Source: Phallusia mammillata
Taxonomy: Eukaryota; Chordata; Ascidiacea; Phlebobranchia; Ascidiidae
DNA length: 64,000 bases
NCBI GenBank assembly: GCA_003260075.1
Contig: QLIY01000682.1
Coordinates: 17,890-81,889, forward strand
Direction: 5' to 3'
The position numbers and the translations under genes were made by a program. Below the pieces are notes generated by a model. The model searched no databases. It saw nothing but the letters and a program-made list of their open reading frames with translations, and was not told where the DNA came from. Shown in pieces: positions 1 to 12,864 of the stretch. Every line of letters begins with the position of its first letter. Position 1 is the stretch's first letter.

Positions 1-3000
1 AGAGGAAAATCAAAGAGCTACCAGATACCTGGAATCTTCATCAGTAAGCGTCCTCGACAAGCACTGTGTGTTGGTCCTTGTGTCAAGATTTACTGATGCC
101 ATGCTTGCTGAATGTCCACATATGATTCGAGAAAATGAAACTGACCGTAAGTCGTAGTGCCATTCATTAGTGATGTCATTAGTATAAAACCAGTGATGGT
201 GTTTATATTTTTCTTTCATAGAACTCAGTCTTATGTTTAACCTGATGAATCGTGTACCAAATGGAATCAATCCAATTATCAAATACTTGTCAGAATACAT
301 CCTACAGCAGGGTCTAACTGATATGAAAGAATGCAGAGATATTATCACTACAGTAGGATGTTTTCTAGAAAGATTGTAATTTTCAATTTAATATAATTAA
401 CCAGCATCATTTTTTATGAAGGATTCTGAAAAATATATTGATCTGTTACTGGTGCTGTTCCAACGTTTTTCAACATTGGTAAAGAAATCGTTTAATGATG
501 ACCCTCGATTGTTAACTGCACGGGACAAAGCCTTTAAAGAAGTGGTCAATGATTACTCTGTGTTTAGCCTAGAATTGCAAACGAAGGCAAAACAGTAAGT
601 TATGCTTTTTTGTGTGTTCTTTTGTATGAATCAAAAATGGCAGTATGAATCCAAATTTAAAACTAGTCATTTGCGGTTTTAACATCAAACTCAAAGTAAA
701 AACATTTGTGAAAAAGCTGCAAGAAAAGAGAAATTTGTTTTATTATTAGCTTTGTGTACTATTTACAGAAATACAGTAAAACTGCCACCAGAATCAAGAT
801 GTCCAGAACTTCTTGCAAACTTCTGTGACATGCTTTTACGTAAAACTCCCTTGAGCAAAAAATTATCAACAGATGAAATTGATGCCAAGCTGAAAGATGT
901 TGTAAGACAATTTCATTTTTTTATGTGCAACATAGAGATATTCAAGGATTACAATTCTACATCCTTTTAAATGAGTTTTTAATGCAAATTACCAGTTATT
1001 CCACTATAAACATCAGGCATATCATGTTTCTTTTTGTTTTAGCTTCTAGTTTTAAAGTATGTGGCAAACAAGGATGTATTCATGAGGTATCACAAAGCTC
1101 ATCTTACTCGTCGTCTGATCCTTGGTACATCAGCTGATAATGAGAAGGAAGAAAACATGTTAGAAGGACTGAGAGAGGTATTTTGTTCAATTTCAGTTGA
1201 TGAAGTTCAAACACACATAGTTTATTTGTTACTTTTGAGGTGTCTCACTAAATTGCCGAATTTTACTTGCACACAATCCAGAAATATGCCAGTTGCAGTA
1301 AAAAGAGGCAAACCTAAGTGTCAATGTCCAGCAATGTGAGGTTGAATATTTTCCTAAATGTGAAATCAGAAAATGTTATCAAACAAATAAATGAAAATCT
1401 AATAACCACTAAAATTAACAAGATGCATTTGTTGCAGGTTGGAATGCCAGCCGACTATGTAAATAAGTTGGCTCGCATGTTTCAAGACATTAAAGTGAGT
1501 GAGGATCTTAATCAACAATTTAAAGAAAATAGAAAAGATCGAGCATCTGGTAAGAAATATTACACAGGTGCAATGTTGTGTGATAAAATAAGTTTTTTAC
1601 TCACCCTAAACTACAGTTAAATAAAGGCAAAACTAACTGCAGTACCAAGTTTAAAAGTAAAAGTGTAAAGAATGAATTGGGTTTTGTTATTTCACATGTG
1701 TGCTACAATTCTACAAATATGAAGTGAAAAAATATATTTGTATTTTTAGTGTGCAAGTCAAAAAGATCTTGACTTCAAATATTTATTTTTGAATTCACAG
1801 ATTTCTCTATATTTGCATAGTTATAGTGGGTAAAAACCTAATTTGCTTCAAATATTCAATAAATATATCCTATTTAAAAAAAAAAAAACAGTCATTAAAT
1901 TATTAAAACCAAATTTATTTTATTTTAGATGTTGCCAACATCAAGATATTAAATGCAGGAGCCTGGTCTCGTCGATCAGAGCGTATTCCTGTTTCCCTTC
2001 CTGCTCTTCTGGAAGATCTCATCCCAGATGTGGAGGAGTTTTACAAAAGCAAACACACAGGAAGAAAGTTGCACTGGAATCATCTTTTGTCAAATGGAAT
2101 TGTAAGTTGCCTTATATAAATATTCAAAACATGTATAATATTTATACATGTCATGTATAATGTATAAATGTGTTTTGAAGTTTTCACAAAATGGCGTTTG
2201 TTGCAAACACTTCGTTTGGTAGCATTTTTGTTTGAATATCCTTTACTCTTATGGCAGTGCAGCAATTTTAAACTGAATGATCATAAATGAAGTGTTGCTT
2301 AAAACACCAATTCAAAATATAAGCAGTAAAAAATTACCCACTGTACAAATTTTATGGTCATCACAATCTGGTTGCTAAGCTTTGGCTACTTTATAAAATG
2401 ACATTTTGACCAAAAAGTCATCTTCAATCTTTTAGATGACATTTAAGACCGACATTGGTCAGTATGAGATAGAAATTACAACTTTTCAAATGTCCGTCCT
2501 GCATGCGTGGAACTCACGACCTCGAGAGGCAATTTCTTTTGAAAGTTTGAGGTTAGCTACACAACTTCCCGATGCTGAATTAAGGAAAACACTTTGGGTA
2601 AGTTCTAAAACTGTATGAGTAAAAGCTGTTTTAAATTCTACAACGATATGTATGCTACACTCTTTTAAACGTTTTGCATTTTTTATGACGTTATACATTC
2701 ACAGCATATTGTTGCAAGCTTTAGCAAATGTGTTTACTTTTTTGGCAGTTTAGTTATATTTAACAAGTTTTTATTTAAAAAAGTTATGCAAAATGGCCGA
2801 TACAAAATAAGCTTCCATTAAATTATATCAAGTGTCTCATATAACCAGGTGTCTGGGCCGTATGTATGAAAAAAAAAACGTTTTATGACAACTCGCAAAA
2901 AACGACAATGTCAGATTTTGTAAATTTCATTGTTTATTTTGTGATCCTTTAGTCGTTGGTGTCAAACGGAAAACTGAAACGTCAAGTTCTTGTTTGTGAA

Positions 3001-4027
3001 CCCTCTGTTACGTCACTAAAGGGGTTCAACGATAGTTCAATATTTAACATCAACCATCAGTTCTGCCTTTTGTAAGTATGCCTTAATCCATGGCTAATGA
3101 AAACATGTAACTTTGTGGACTGTTAAACATTGCAGAAAAGGCGGAAAGACCCAAAAACGGGGTCGAGTCAACTTGATCGGTCGACTTCAACTTTCTACTG
3201 AGAAAAACCGTGAAGAAGATAATGAGGGGATTACACAGTTGCGAATATTACGCACTCAGGTTGGTGACGTGACATTGTAAACCGACATGTTGTATTCAAC
3301 CAGTACTATAAATCGTCTTTATATAAACAATTCTAAAGGCGTAGAAAAAGTACCAATTTTTGTACTTCACTCATAATACGACCCGTTGAAGGCGTTATAC
3401 CGAACCAAGAATTGCCATATGAGAAGGCGCAGGCTAGAAAAAATATGGGCCTGACGTCGTGATCGCTGGTCTGCATGATCGCTCCAAGGCTGATCCCAGT
3501 TATAAATTTAACTTCCTTCCTTCACGTATTAATTTCATACTTTATCCGAATGAGTGCCAAGTGAAATTTAATTGTGTTACCGTTGGTTTTTATTTTCACA
3601 AACACTTGTTTCTANCGAACCAAGAATTCCCACATGAGAAGGCGCAGGCTAGAAAAAATATGGGCCTGACGTCGTGATCGCTGGTCTGCATGATCGCTCC
3701 AAGGCTGATCCCAGTTATAAATTTAACTTCCTTCCTTCACGTATTAATTTCATACTTTATCCGAATGAGTGCCAAGTGAAATTTAATTGTGTTACCGTTG
3801 GTTTTTATTTTCACAAACACTTGTTTCTACAGGAAGCGATCGTAAAAATCTTGAAAATGAGAAAGAAAATAACCAACGCACAACTACAAACCGAACTTGT
3901 TGAAATTCTCAAAAACATGTTCCTGCCGCAGAAAAAACTTATCAAGCAACAGATTGAATGGTTGATCGACAACAAATATATGAAGCGGGACGATGACGAT
4001 ATTAACAGTTTTGTGTATATTACGTAA
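1..4027 (+). CDS. CUL5: Cullin-5, 3' part of gene (11 exons, 5' end missing)
   Basis: Scaffold of CRL5 ubiquitin ligases, which links elongin B/C-SOCS-box receptors to RBX2. Exons: 2-146, 222-352, 422-594, 769-901, 1043-1177, 1438-1549, 1929-2101, 2436-2597, 2953-3071, 3136-3259, 3833-4027. All junctions are GT-AG and phase is kept throughout. The translation matches metazoan CUL5 from the cullin-repeat region to the end. Landmarks are LLRKTPLSKKL, VFMRYHKAHLTRRLIL, GMPADYVNKLARMFQDIKVS, NAGAWSRRSE, the RING-binding cullin-homology region, and the winged-helix tail QTELVEILKNMFLPQKK. The last exon carries the neddylation context IVKILKMRKK, in which the lysine before MRK is the expected NEDD8 acceptor. 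The protein ends DINSFVYIT, as in the family. Roughly the first third of the protein lies upstream of the window. The last intron contains a duplicated 214-bp block around an N, but no exon is affected. The identification as CUL5 rather than CUL2 or others is secure. Confidence 0.97.
3401..3829. repeat. 214-bp direct duplication split by an N, in the last CUL5 intron
   Basis: Positions 3401-3614 and 3616-3829 are near-identical 214-bp copies separated by a single N at 3615. Both copies begin cgaaccaaga and end ttgtttcta. The first differs at a couple of bases (attgccatat against attcccacat). Equal length and an N exactly at the junction point to two unmerged contig ends or alleles rather than a biological tandem repeat. 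Confidence 0.85.
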
Positions 4028-5757
4028 CGGCAAATCACTTCCATAACTTGAACCGTGCACTCAGTGGCAATTTTTTTTCTTTTGCTGTTTTTTGCATTCA
4101 AATATGTACTTTGCGGTTCGTTTGTATCTAAAGTCTATGCTATGGCCATTTGCTTTCGTTGTAGAACTGAGATTTTGGGTTGGTTGAGTTAAGGCGTGCT
4201 ATATGTTGAAGTAGCTCAAACCTCAACAATCTTCAGTTTTGATCTTTATTGCAATGTATGTGTCATACCTGAGATGCATGTTTGTTACAGTTTGTGCGCG
4301 AGTTTCTGTCTTCAGAAAGTGTTAAACTTAAAGTTCATGATTAGTTCTGTTGTATCTTTTTTGAAATATCTGCCAAACGGAATTATTTTCAAAATACCAA
4401 ACAAAATAATGTGACTTTTGCCGATAGTGATTATACAGTGTTTCCATCAGGCAGAGTCAATCATATAAGTTATAAGGGGCAATGCAATGTTCTGGTAAAA
4501 CTCAACATAAAGTTCTTTATATTTATGTGACTTTTTGCATTTTTGTGTTCTAATATTTTTTTTTGAGTTCTGCACATATCTCACGCTTTAGTGGGTCAAG
4601 TGCTACGGCCTTCAATATCATTTAAAAGGTATTTTCACTCTTCACCCAAAGCATGGTTCAAGTCATTTAGATTTAACGTGCTAGTGAGCTGCTTATGAGT
4701 TCAAAAAAGTTCGTTTTGCATTATATTGTCATAAACTTGTTTATTCGACGCTTTCTTTCATAATTGCGATCATGATTCATTTTCTAAACTGAATCCTGCA
4801 TAACCTTGCATTTTGTTCGACACTTGATTAAGTGTTCACGTCAGTCGTGCAAATAAAACAATACGGACTGTTGTTGGTACCCTTTCGTTCTTTTATCAGC
4901 ACAGCTTGCAAGTCACTTTCAACTTTCGTATGTCAGTCGATTGGTTATTATGGAAGCATTCATCGGCTGGCAAATACAATGCCTTTCGGGTTGTGTGAAC
5001 CCGTTTTGAAGCGAAATTACTTAATACACGAAAGGTGCGTATATAAGGTTGTCTGTGACCCAAGCTAGTCTGGCCAAATTTGTATTTTAATTTATAAGCT
5101 AAGCTGGTTGTCAAGCATAAACTGTTGCTGCCTTGCATAACACACTAACCATCGTTGCTCTTTCTGCCGTTTTGTTTATGCCAACAATAAAACTTCGTGA
5201 AATAAATAACGTATCAACTTGTTATTACAGCATCAACTATCACACAAAATATTGCAAGAACATTCGAATCAAAGGCGGCATGTTGTTGATGCAGGTTTGC
5301 TCAACTTGGGCGAAAATAGCCACGCTTTTAAAAGTAACCATCAAACTTGTACCCAAGCGTGCTAGAGTGTAATTATGAACCAAACCCACTTCAGAAGATT
5401 TGGGTCAAAAACGAATGCCATTTTTTGTAAATTGTAATATATAAAAGCCAAAAAAATGCTTACAATAAGTCTGGTTTCGGGTTTTAAAATCGCCAAAACG
5501 GCAAATTCAAATATTTTGGCCAACAATAAGCTCGTTGCACCACTACTATTTGTTCAAACAAGGGACTTTACCAACGCAGGATCGATTAATGTGGTAACCA
5601 TAGAAAGTTTATGCAATATTAAAAATGCATGGTTTGCCGGATACCACGCTTAGTTTTCGAAACGTAAACGAGCACTAATTTTTTAGAAGATATACAGTGT
5701 TTTGAATAGAATTTCCTGTTGCGGTAATTCTCAGTGGCTTGACATGCCTATAACAAA
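4028..5757. other. Convergent spacer between CUL5 and the minus-strand gene
   Basis: This stretch of 1.7 kb should hold both 3' UTRs. No exon with family similarity or consistent splice sites was seen on either strand, and the short open frames lack any recognisable content. The first canonical AATAAA on the plus strand is at 4852-4857, about 825 nt after the CUL5 stop. It may be the CUL5 polyadenylation signal if the 3' UTR is long. Confidence 0.5.
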
Positions 5758-8700
5758 TTAATGGCGGTCGTCGCTTTTTTCACCCATAAAGTTTGTCATT
5801 TTCTCCATAACATCGGTGAGTTCTGTCATGGCATCGGAAAAAAGAGTTCGATCCTGGTCAAGGAGGGCTTGGTCAAGTTCTTGTAACGCGTTATCAAAGT
5901 CTTCGTCGCCTGTTACTGTAAAAAAATAAAGGACACGTTACCAAATTGTAAAAGTTGTCATGAGTATAACGCGATGTTGACATAAACAAACAAGTAGATA
6001 AAATACACATAACCATTAACCTTAAAAAAGAAAAAAAAATGTTTTCGAACAAACGTTTTGACAAAAACAATTGTCATCAATTATGTAACTTACATTAAAA
6101 CTGGCTACACAATTAAGACACGGACTTAAAGAGTAGTTTGACTGAAAACGAAATTGCCAGTGATGTTGTATGAAGCGTGGACATTTTATTGAGCAAACGG
6201 GGGGGGGGACTGTTTTCGAGCAAACGTTTTGACAAAAACAATTGTCATCAATTATGTAACTTACATTGTTTTTGTCAAAACGTTTGCTCAATAAAATGTC
6301 CACGCTTCATACAACATCACTGGCAATTTTGTTTTTAGTCAAACTACTCTTTAAGTCCGTGTCTTGTGTAGCCAGTTTTAATGTAATGTAACACACTAAA
6401 ATGTCTAAAATGAAAAATGGCTTTAATCACGACCGCATTTTGAGGTTTTGTTTATGCATGAACGTTTTTCCTGCTGTTTTGTTTTATGTCATCTTGTCAT
6501 ACTGTTGGTATGTACTCGAGTAAATGATAAAATGGTAACAAAAGTGAACTTTTTTTGCTTTGTTAATAAAGTGCTTGACTCGAGTGAAACTTTAAAATAC
6601 TTGAGTTGAGTTTTTTACCCCATATACACAACTATAAATATGTTGAAATATTGGGGCTGACAAATAATCTGTTTTATTGCCGCTTGAATCAATATATTTA
6701 CTAATTGCTTCTTGGCGGCGTTAACACGTTAGATAAGAAATGCGTCATTACAAACATTTTTTTTACTTTTTAGGCGCTGATTTTGTTTTGAATATGCCTC
6801 GTTTTCTGTTTTTCTTAAAAAACATGACGTAGAGATTTTTCAGTGTAGGCGAAATTTACATGATTGGACGTAAGATAAATCGATAACAAGTTGTTGTGAA
6901 TTTATTGTCAGTTGTTATTAACAACTTGACCTCACTCGTGTGAGAGAATGAACTAGAGTTGACTTGACTAGCAAAACTTATTACACAACACAGCAGTGAC
7001 GTGTGTAGTTTGCATATGTAACAGGAACTTCTTGAATACAAGATTTGTTTTTAAGTTCTCTGTTTAAGTTTGGTCACAGCAAGTTTTTCATCTAAGCTAG
7101 TGCTATCATTTTTTAAGAAGAAACTCGATTTTTAACAACGAAAATAATAGTAAACTTTATGTAGGCCTATATCTGCAACTTTAAAAACTTCGACTTAATA
7201 AATTACAACTTACTTGTTGAATTTCGGGATTCACTTGATGTAAGACGATCTTTAGTCGAAGGTCTTTGTGACGAAGATGTGGTATCTTGCTCGTTTGCTG
7301 ACGGATCTTGATATTTATGATATTCCTCCTCTGGAGGAGGTGGCGGAGCAATAAACGATGGGTTGCCATAAATGTCACTCTAAAAAACAAAAAATAGAAG
7401 TTTAGAAATGATGCTTTTCGCCCTTTCTACATATGGCACAGGTGTAAAAATGAAACCAAAAAGATTTGAACAGTATTATTGACGTCTAAAATTTGATCTA
7501 CCATAAATATTAATTTAGGCAGTGAAACACACATTTGTTTTATTTATTTGGCTCAGGTTACTGGAGCACTTACTAACGTTTGATAAATAGTAAACTTATA
7601 AAGCAAGTGAAGCTATGCCGTATTGGGACGCTCAAGGTACTTTGCGAATGGAATCATTCACTGCTGAAGGTTATTGTTGAAAGTTTATGAACATTTTTAA
7701 TTGCTAGTCGTGTTGACTTATCATAATGGAACTAAAAACATTCTCTCAGATAAGTGTTAGTAGTGAGTTAACTGACAAAATGTAATGCACAACATGCGTT
7801 AATGCGGTCAGACGTACCTGTATGATGGGATTGTAGCGGGCCAGCATTGACGACACTTCCTGTAATGTTTTGAGGTTAATATGGAAACCGGACAAACCTG
7901 TAACACATATATCAGTGCTGGTTTAAATTGGGCCAAGAGCTGCGTAACATGTTCATGTAAAGCATATCCAGTTCAAACGGCTATTGATAGCATTTGTAGA
8001 GCAGCATGCGGCTTTTATTAGTTTATTTAGAGTTTATTGTAATTAACAAATACCGATTGTTTCCACGTTTTGGTACGTAAAACAATAGCACTTCATAAAA
8101 TGTTTTAGACGATAAATGGTACGTCGGTTTTATTTTACAGGTTTATTAACACTGTTGGAAGTCTGTATAAAAATTACTTCACAATAACAACGTTTCGGAA
8201 ATGAAACGGGTAGAAACAAAATCTTACTTTGGTTGTCGCCATCCGTATCCGAATCAAGTCGAATACACAGACCGTCGTCATCGTCATCATCATCGTAATA
8301 ATCGTCACCAGAAGATGCCGTAAAATATCTGTAAAACAGCGTTTTTCAAAGTCAATAAAAATACGCATTATTTGAAGGTTACCACACCAAACAGTTTGCA
8401 TTGTTTTCACTGTTTTAGTGATTTTGTTGCATATTAAATCTTCACAAGACCACAGTTTTCTCCGACAGATTACAAAAACCTTGCCACATTTTTTTCACAA
8501 CTTGCTTTAGGTTGTACTATGTCAGAAAACAAAATTAAAATGCTGTTTGAGTTTTCGTAATTTGGAATTTAAACAATGACATGCATTTGTTTTTTCGTAA
8601 ACTAGAAAGAGATTCAATTCCACCTGTCACTTCTTTCACCGTCGCTTGTATCAGGGCGGATCAAAGTGGGCGGGGCAAGTGTTGATTGGTTGCGCTGGTC

Positions 8701-9356
8701 ACGTGACGGGCCTTGAGAAGAAGATGGACCGTCATCGTATGGTGACGTCACAGCTATGTCAGGTGATTTTGCGCGGCGGAGTGGAGAGGGCATCAAGGTG
8801 GTCGTCATTATGTTTGTGTTGAACAGGTTTTTAATATTCCAGCTGTTTTCTACAAAGATCCACAATTAGTTGACGAACTATTGTACGTTTGATTCCGAGA
8901 CCCAATTTATCGACTTGAGCTGGTAAACAACTATTACTCAGGCGCTGAAATGCTTCAAGTCAGTCTGCTCTTTTTGGGGTTTTTAAAACATTTTTTCAAA
9001 GGTAAAACACAATCAATTTGTCCAAAGCTCTCTTAGAAGACCAAATAATACACTCATGAAAACCAATTCGTTGTGCAAATGTAGTTGCTTAGTTATCAGT
9101 CTTTCTAAATAAATTATACCGCTTTGGCCACAGTGCAAAACACCTAAATAAATTCTAAAAAGGAACACATCATATATAACGTTATCATTTGATACTTTTC
9201 TTTGAACGTTTGATTCGTAACTAGAGTTGTTTGTTTATACCACAAACCAAGTTTAACCACAAAATATACGAAAACGGTAAGTCATGCAAAACAAAAATAT
9301 GGGCGTCAGTATCACGTTTAGTAGTGGAGTAAAATCTTACCTATAACTGTTGCCAT
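5758..9356 (-). CDS. Unrecognised acidic low-complexity protein, six exons
   Basis: Exons in minus-strand order: 9356-9341, 8849-8624, 8328-8228, 7897-7818, 7379-7214, 5915-5758. The six pieces join in phase through GT-AG sites into 248 codons, ending KSDDRH and a TAA at 5760-5758. The chosen start is the ATG at 9356, giving MATVIENSWNIKNLF. The predicted protein has a Ser/Pro-rich N-terminal third with SPLRRAKSPD. An acidic stretch follows, with seven consecutive Asp (SGDDYYDDDDDDDG). Next come a short helical segment FHINLKTLQEVSSMLARYNP, a poly-Pro run before EEEYHKY, and an acidic, helix-prone C-terminus (DNALQELDQALLDQDRTLF). No enzyme motif, signal peptide or membrane segment is visible, and I do not recognise the family. 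The composition suggests a mostly disordered adaptor-type protein. The last acceptor could shift by 6 nt (TTACAG or TAACAG). Consistent phase over six exons makes a real gene likely. Confidence 0.7.
6041..6392. repeat. Fold-back (inverted plus direct) repeat in intron 5 of the minus-strand gene
   Basis: A left arm at about 6092-6199 recurs as its reverse complement at about 6281-6386, with few differences. A 56-bp direct repeat is also present (6041-6096 and 6212-6267, starting gttttcga). A G-run separates the parts. A short hairpin (acgttttgacaaaaaca against tgtttttgtcaaaacgt) sits in the loop. This is a fold-back MITE-like structure or a rearranged insertion. Clear target-site duplications were not found. 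Confidence 0.7.
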
Positions 9357-9373
9357 CACGTACTATCCATGTG

Positions 9374-9381
9374 TGACGTCA
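9374..9381. promoter_or_regulatory. CRE-type palindrome upstream of the minus-strand gene's start
   Basis: TGACGTCA, the full CREB/ATF consensus octamer, lies 18 nt upstream of the chosen ATG (9356). It would be in the 5' UTR or core promoter. A second TGACGTCA occurs in coding exon 2 near 8745, so one copy could be chance. No TATA box is evident. Confidence 0.35.
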
Positions 9382-11985
9382 TTTTGCCTTCTACGATGTT
9401 TTGCCCTAAACTAAGTTACCGCTTTCCTAAAAGACAAAATAGTAGTTTAATTGAACATTTTTAATGTTGATCCATATAAGTTTAATTTATTTCTGTTGCA
9501 ATGTTGATTTTAGTTGTGGTAGGAAATCGACCACGCATGTAATGTAAAATATTTGTTGTCATAACTGTGTGCATTTGGTCCTGTTTCACCAGGCATTATG
9601 ACGCTTCACGTTAATATAAAGTCGTACGTTACTATTATACATCATTTTCACACGTCATTTAACGTTATTTCAAGTGGGTCACCGATACAGTTAAGGCAAC
9701 TGTTTTTCTGCTAAATGGGCAGAGTGGGTTTGAATGCTTACAAAAAATATCAAAATCTTCACCTTATCGGGGCTTACACTGTCAGCATAAGGAGATTTCA
9801 TGGCTGTGTGGTTGTGTACGAATTCGTATTTATAGCGTAGTTTTTTAGATCTAATTTGACTTTTAAAATTCTCGTAAACCTATTATGTTAAACATGGAAA
9901 TCTACATGTTTAAAAATGTGGAAGACAGTTTAGTTTAAAAAGACAACCCCTTTTTCGCTTAGTTTCCTTTCAGCAGTTATAAGTCATTTGAACAATACCC
10001 TGTCGAAAAGTTTTTAGTTTCAACAACAAAACGCCTGATGTTGAAATCTACTGTGACAGCTACTTGAATCCTTGTTTTTGTTGTATACCCAATAGACGGA
10101 TAATAATGACGGTGAAATTCATGCCAATGTTTCAGTAACAATTAAATCTCCACTGTCGACATCGGCAATGTCATCATAAAAATCTATCTTTTTACACGCA
10201 AAAGGCAGAGTACACTTTTGCGCATTGTTATGTTGCAACGTTGAAATATGGATCCAATTTTCCATTTTCAAATTGACACGTATAAGCTACCATAACCTTG
10301 ACTGTTATGTGGTAATATCTATTAAGCTAGATACAGAATGCTATTGCCGAAGAAATCACACAAAGTGTTTATAAAACAGTTGATGCCTGCGCATATTTAG
10401 CTCGAAACCTATTCGCGTTCATTTTTCCTCGAAACTTTTTTATGGTTTCAAAACTCATTGCCAAAACCTTTTCTAGTCAGTTTAAACCAGACGAACTATG
10501 GCTGCTGCTATATAAATCGGTATGCGTGGTGTGACTGGTAGCGGAACCGATGTGTTCCTGCAATGAATCATGACAACGCTTTGCACAAGGGTTATGCGGT
10601 GACTAACTGCGCGGCCCCATCGCCACAGGCCTGTAACTATACTGCCGTAGAATTACTAGGAAATGCAAATTTTTAAACAGGCCCTAATGTATCGAATCAA
10701 AGCAAATAGTAAAATAATGAAATATCTTTTTTTACCAGTGTTTATGAGACCATTATTTATAGTTTTGGGATGTTGGTCCTCTGTTTGGTGCTAGAAGTCA
10801 TTGCACTACATACACAAATTCGACAACCGTAAAAGTACATAACTGCAGTGACGGTTTATCAACTCAAGTTACCCAATCAGTTAATTGCAATTGTAAACTC
10901 CATTGTGGTGTTCTATTAAATGTTGACCAGACCGCATGCGAACCGAGAGTTTGGCATAAAGGTGCTGTAAACCTACCAGTCCTTATCGCATTGAATTGTG
11001 TTAAAAACTCTTATCACTTTTCTATAGCTTTTGCTGCTTTTATGGCTTCGCTGCTTTGTTGTACACTTCATCTGTAAAAGCATTAAATAAGGATTGCCGA
11101 AACGTCATGTTTTTACAATTTTTTGGCCTGTCTGGTTCTTTTTAGAACTCTTATCCTTTTTTATGATTTACGCATGTTTTTACACTAGGAGTATATGCCT
11201 GATTATGCCCAATCTTTGATAAACAAGCAGCACCTACAAGCTGGACAATCTCGAGAATAAATCTGGTCTTAGATTTATTTTTGTAACACTGATATCTATG
11301 GCGTGCTGGCAAGGACTTCTCATTCACACTGCACCAAGGAAGGATGCACAGGCTACTGACGCAATTTCCGGTGCCACGTGACGTGAATAACACGATTGTA
11401 CACAAACATTACGCCGACTTTAATCCAAGCTTCCATGAATATGTAAATTCCGCAAAATAGGCGATTAATTGCCTTCAAAAATCTGCAATGTTGCCCTCTG
11501 TTGCGTATTGTGGTCTCAAAGCGCTGAAGGCGCATTTAAATGCAATGATTTTTTCGAAACTTTGGTATTTCCCACACTAGTTCCTGCTATTTGGTTTGTC
11601 TATAATCGGACTTTTCTGCTTTCATTGAGCATAGCAGATCAGTAGGCTAGTCTATCGTTGTCAATATCGTGTCAGTTTATGAGTATGACTTTAAAATGAG
11701 TATGACTTTTTTTGAAATCCAGCGTTTGCTCTTTTTATCCCGATTTTAGCTTCAAAACGTTTGAAACACTTCAGAAACTTTGGAAATTCATAAGTTAGAA
11801 AGTAGGCCAATGTTTGTTTGTTTCATTTTTATCCTCGGTGGGCGGGCAACGCCTGAATGCGTTATGGTCACAATGAGTCCGCCGTCGAGCTGCCTGTTTT
11901 ATGTTTTTTAAGTCCGTTGATCATTTTTTATTTACTTTTTTCATTTTAGGCAATTGGTGACTTCAATTTAGTTCAACCCATCGGT

Positions 11986-12143
11986 AACCAATGCCGCTTA
12001 AGTGGGTTGGAGCAATGCCGCTACTGGGTTGGAGCAATGCCGCTTAAGTTTCTTGCTCAGGGAAACACAAGCGACCGAGATAGGATTAGAACCCATGACC
12101 TTGTGATCACAAGGCGGTTGCGCTAACCACTCGACCAACAATG
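11986..12143 (-). mobile_element. tRNA-derived SINE
   Basis: Read on the minus strand, this segment has a polymerase III A box (TGGTCGAGTGG, 12137-12128) and B box (GGGTTCTAATCC, about 12094-12083). They are spaced as in a tRNA and sit in a sequence resembling a tRNA with TTAGCGCAACCGCC. A downstream segment reads CCTGAGCAAGAAACTTAA, then a repeated ggcattgctccaaccca motif. This resembles the conserved body of several deuterostome tRNA SINEs. It is not a functional tRNA, because there is no matching acceptor stem. Confidence 0.65.
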
Positions 12144-12864
12144 GAACTCTAATGTTAGGAATAAGTAGAACGGGGATAGACCAAATGCGTACAAAACTTC
12201 AGCTGTACATCTGTTGTGCCCGTTGAGAATAAACATGGAAAATAAACAAAAAAGCCAACTGTGTGGAGCAGGAAGCTCACATGGGAAAATCCCCTATTGG
12301 TAGTTTATATCAATCCGTCTCACCATGGTTAAAATAGCTGTTAAAATACAAGCCTTCTTAAAACTGTTAATATCTCAAAACTATACAATATTGGGAATTA
12401 AACTAACGGTTTGAATTTTTTTTTGTATCTTGAATCAATTGATAATGAAAAAAATGGACATGTGATAAAGTTTATTTTTCCAAATATTTTGTAGAACAGG
12501 ATATTTTACTATAAAACACGTGCGGTGTTAAACATACTGTCGACAAAAACAACATTGCTTTCTGAGTTTTGACTGTAATTTAATTCAAGAGTTTGTTTGT
12601 AACGCAAAAAGGGAAAGAAATTACGCAATATAAACTAATTGTGCAAATAAAATTTTAACTCACACTAAATGACTAATTGCATTTAAACATTTACTGTGCA
12701 CTTTGAAATGACAACATATTGCACGTTAGCTAACACAAAAAAATACAAAAAAGGCATTGGTAATCTAATCTTTTGTCTGTAGAGATTACCAAAGTTCCTC
12801 GCAATTGCTATGCTTTTGGTTGTCTTTGGGTTAGTTATCTAAAGCACGCTTGGTTTATTGGTGC

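Larger units (their letters stand above)
9357..12864. other. Spacer between the divergent minus-strand gene and MDN1
   Basis: This 3.5-kb region separates two head-to-head genes, so it should contain both promoters. Apart from the CRE octamer at 9374 and the SINE near 12.0 kb, I see no exon, RNA gene or conserved block I can support. Short open frames around 11.15-11.53 kb on the minus strand have no recognisable content. Confidence 0.5.

Noticed and set aside
3459..3677. A 72-codon plus-strand frame that recurs with the same protein at 3674
   Set aside because: It is the duplicated 214-bp intron block around N3615 and partly runs into CUL5 exon 11. It is not a gene family.
12047..12143. A functional tRNA gene on the minus strand
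   Set aside because: A and B boxes are present but no acceptor stem pairs, and a SINE body follows directly.
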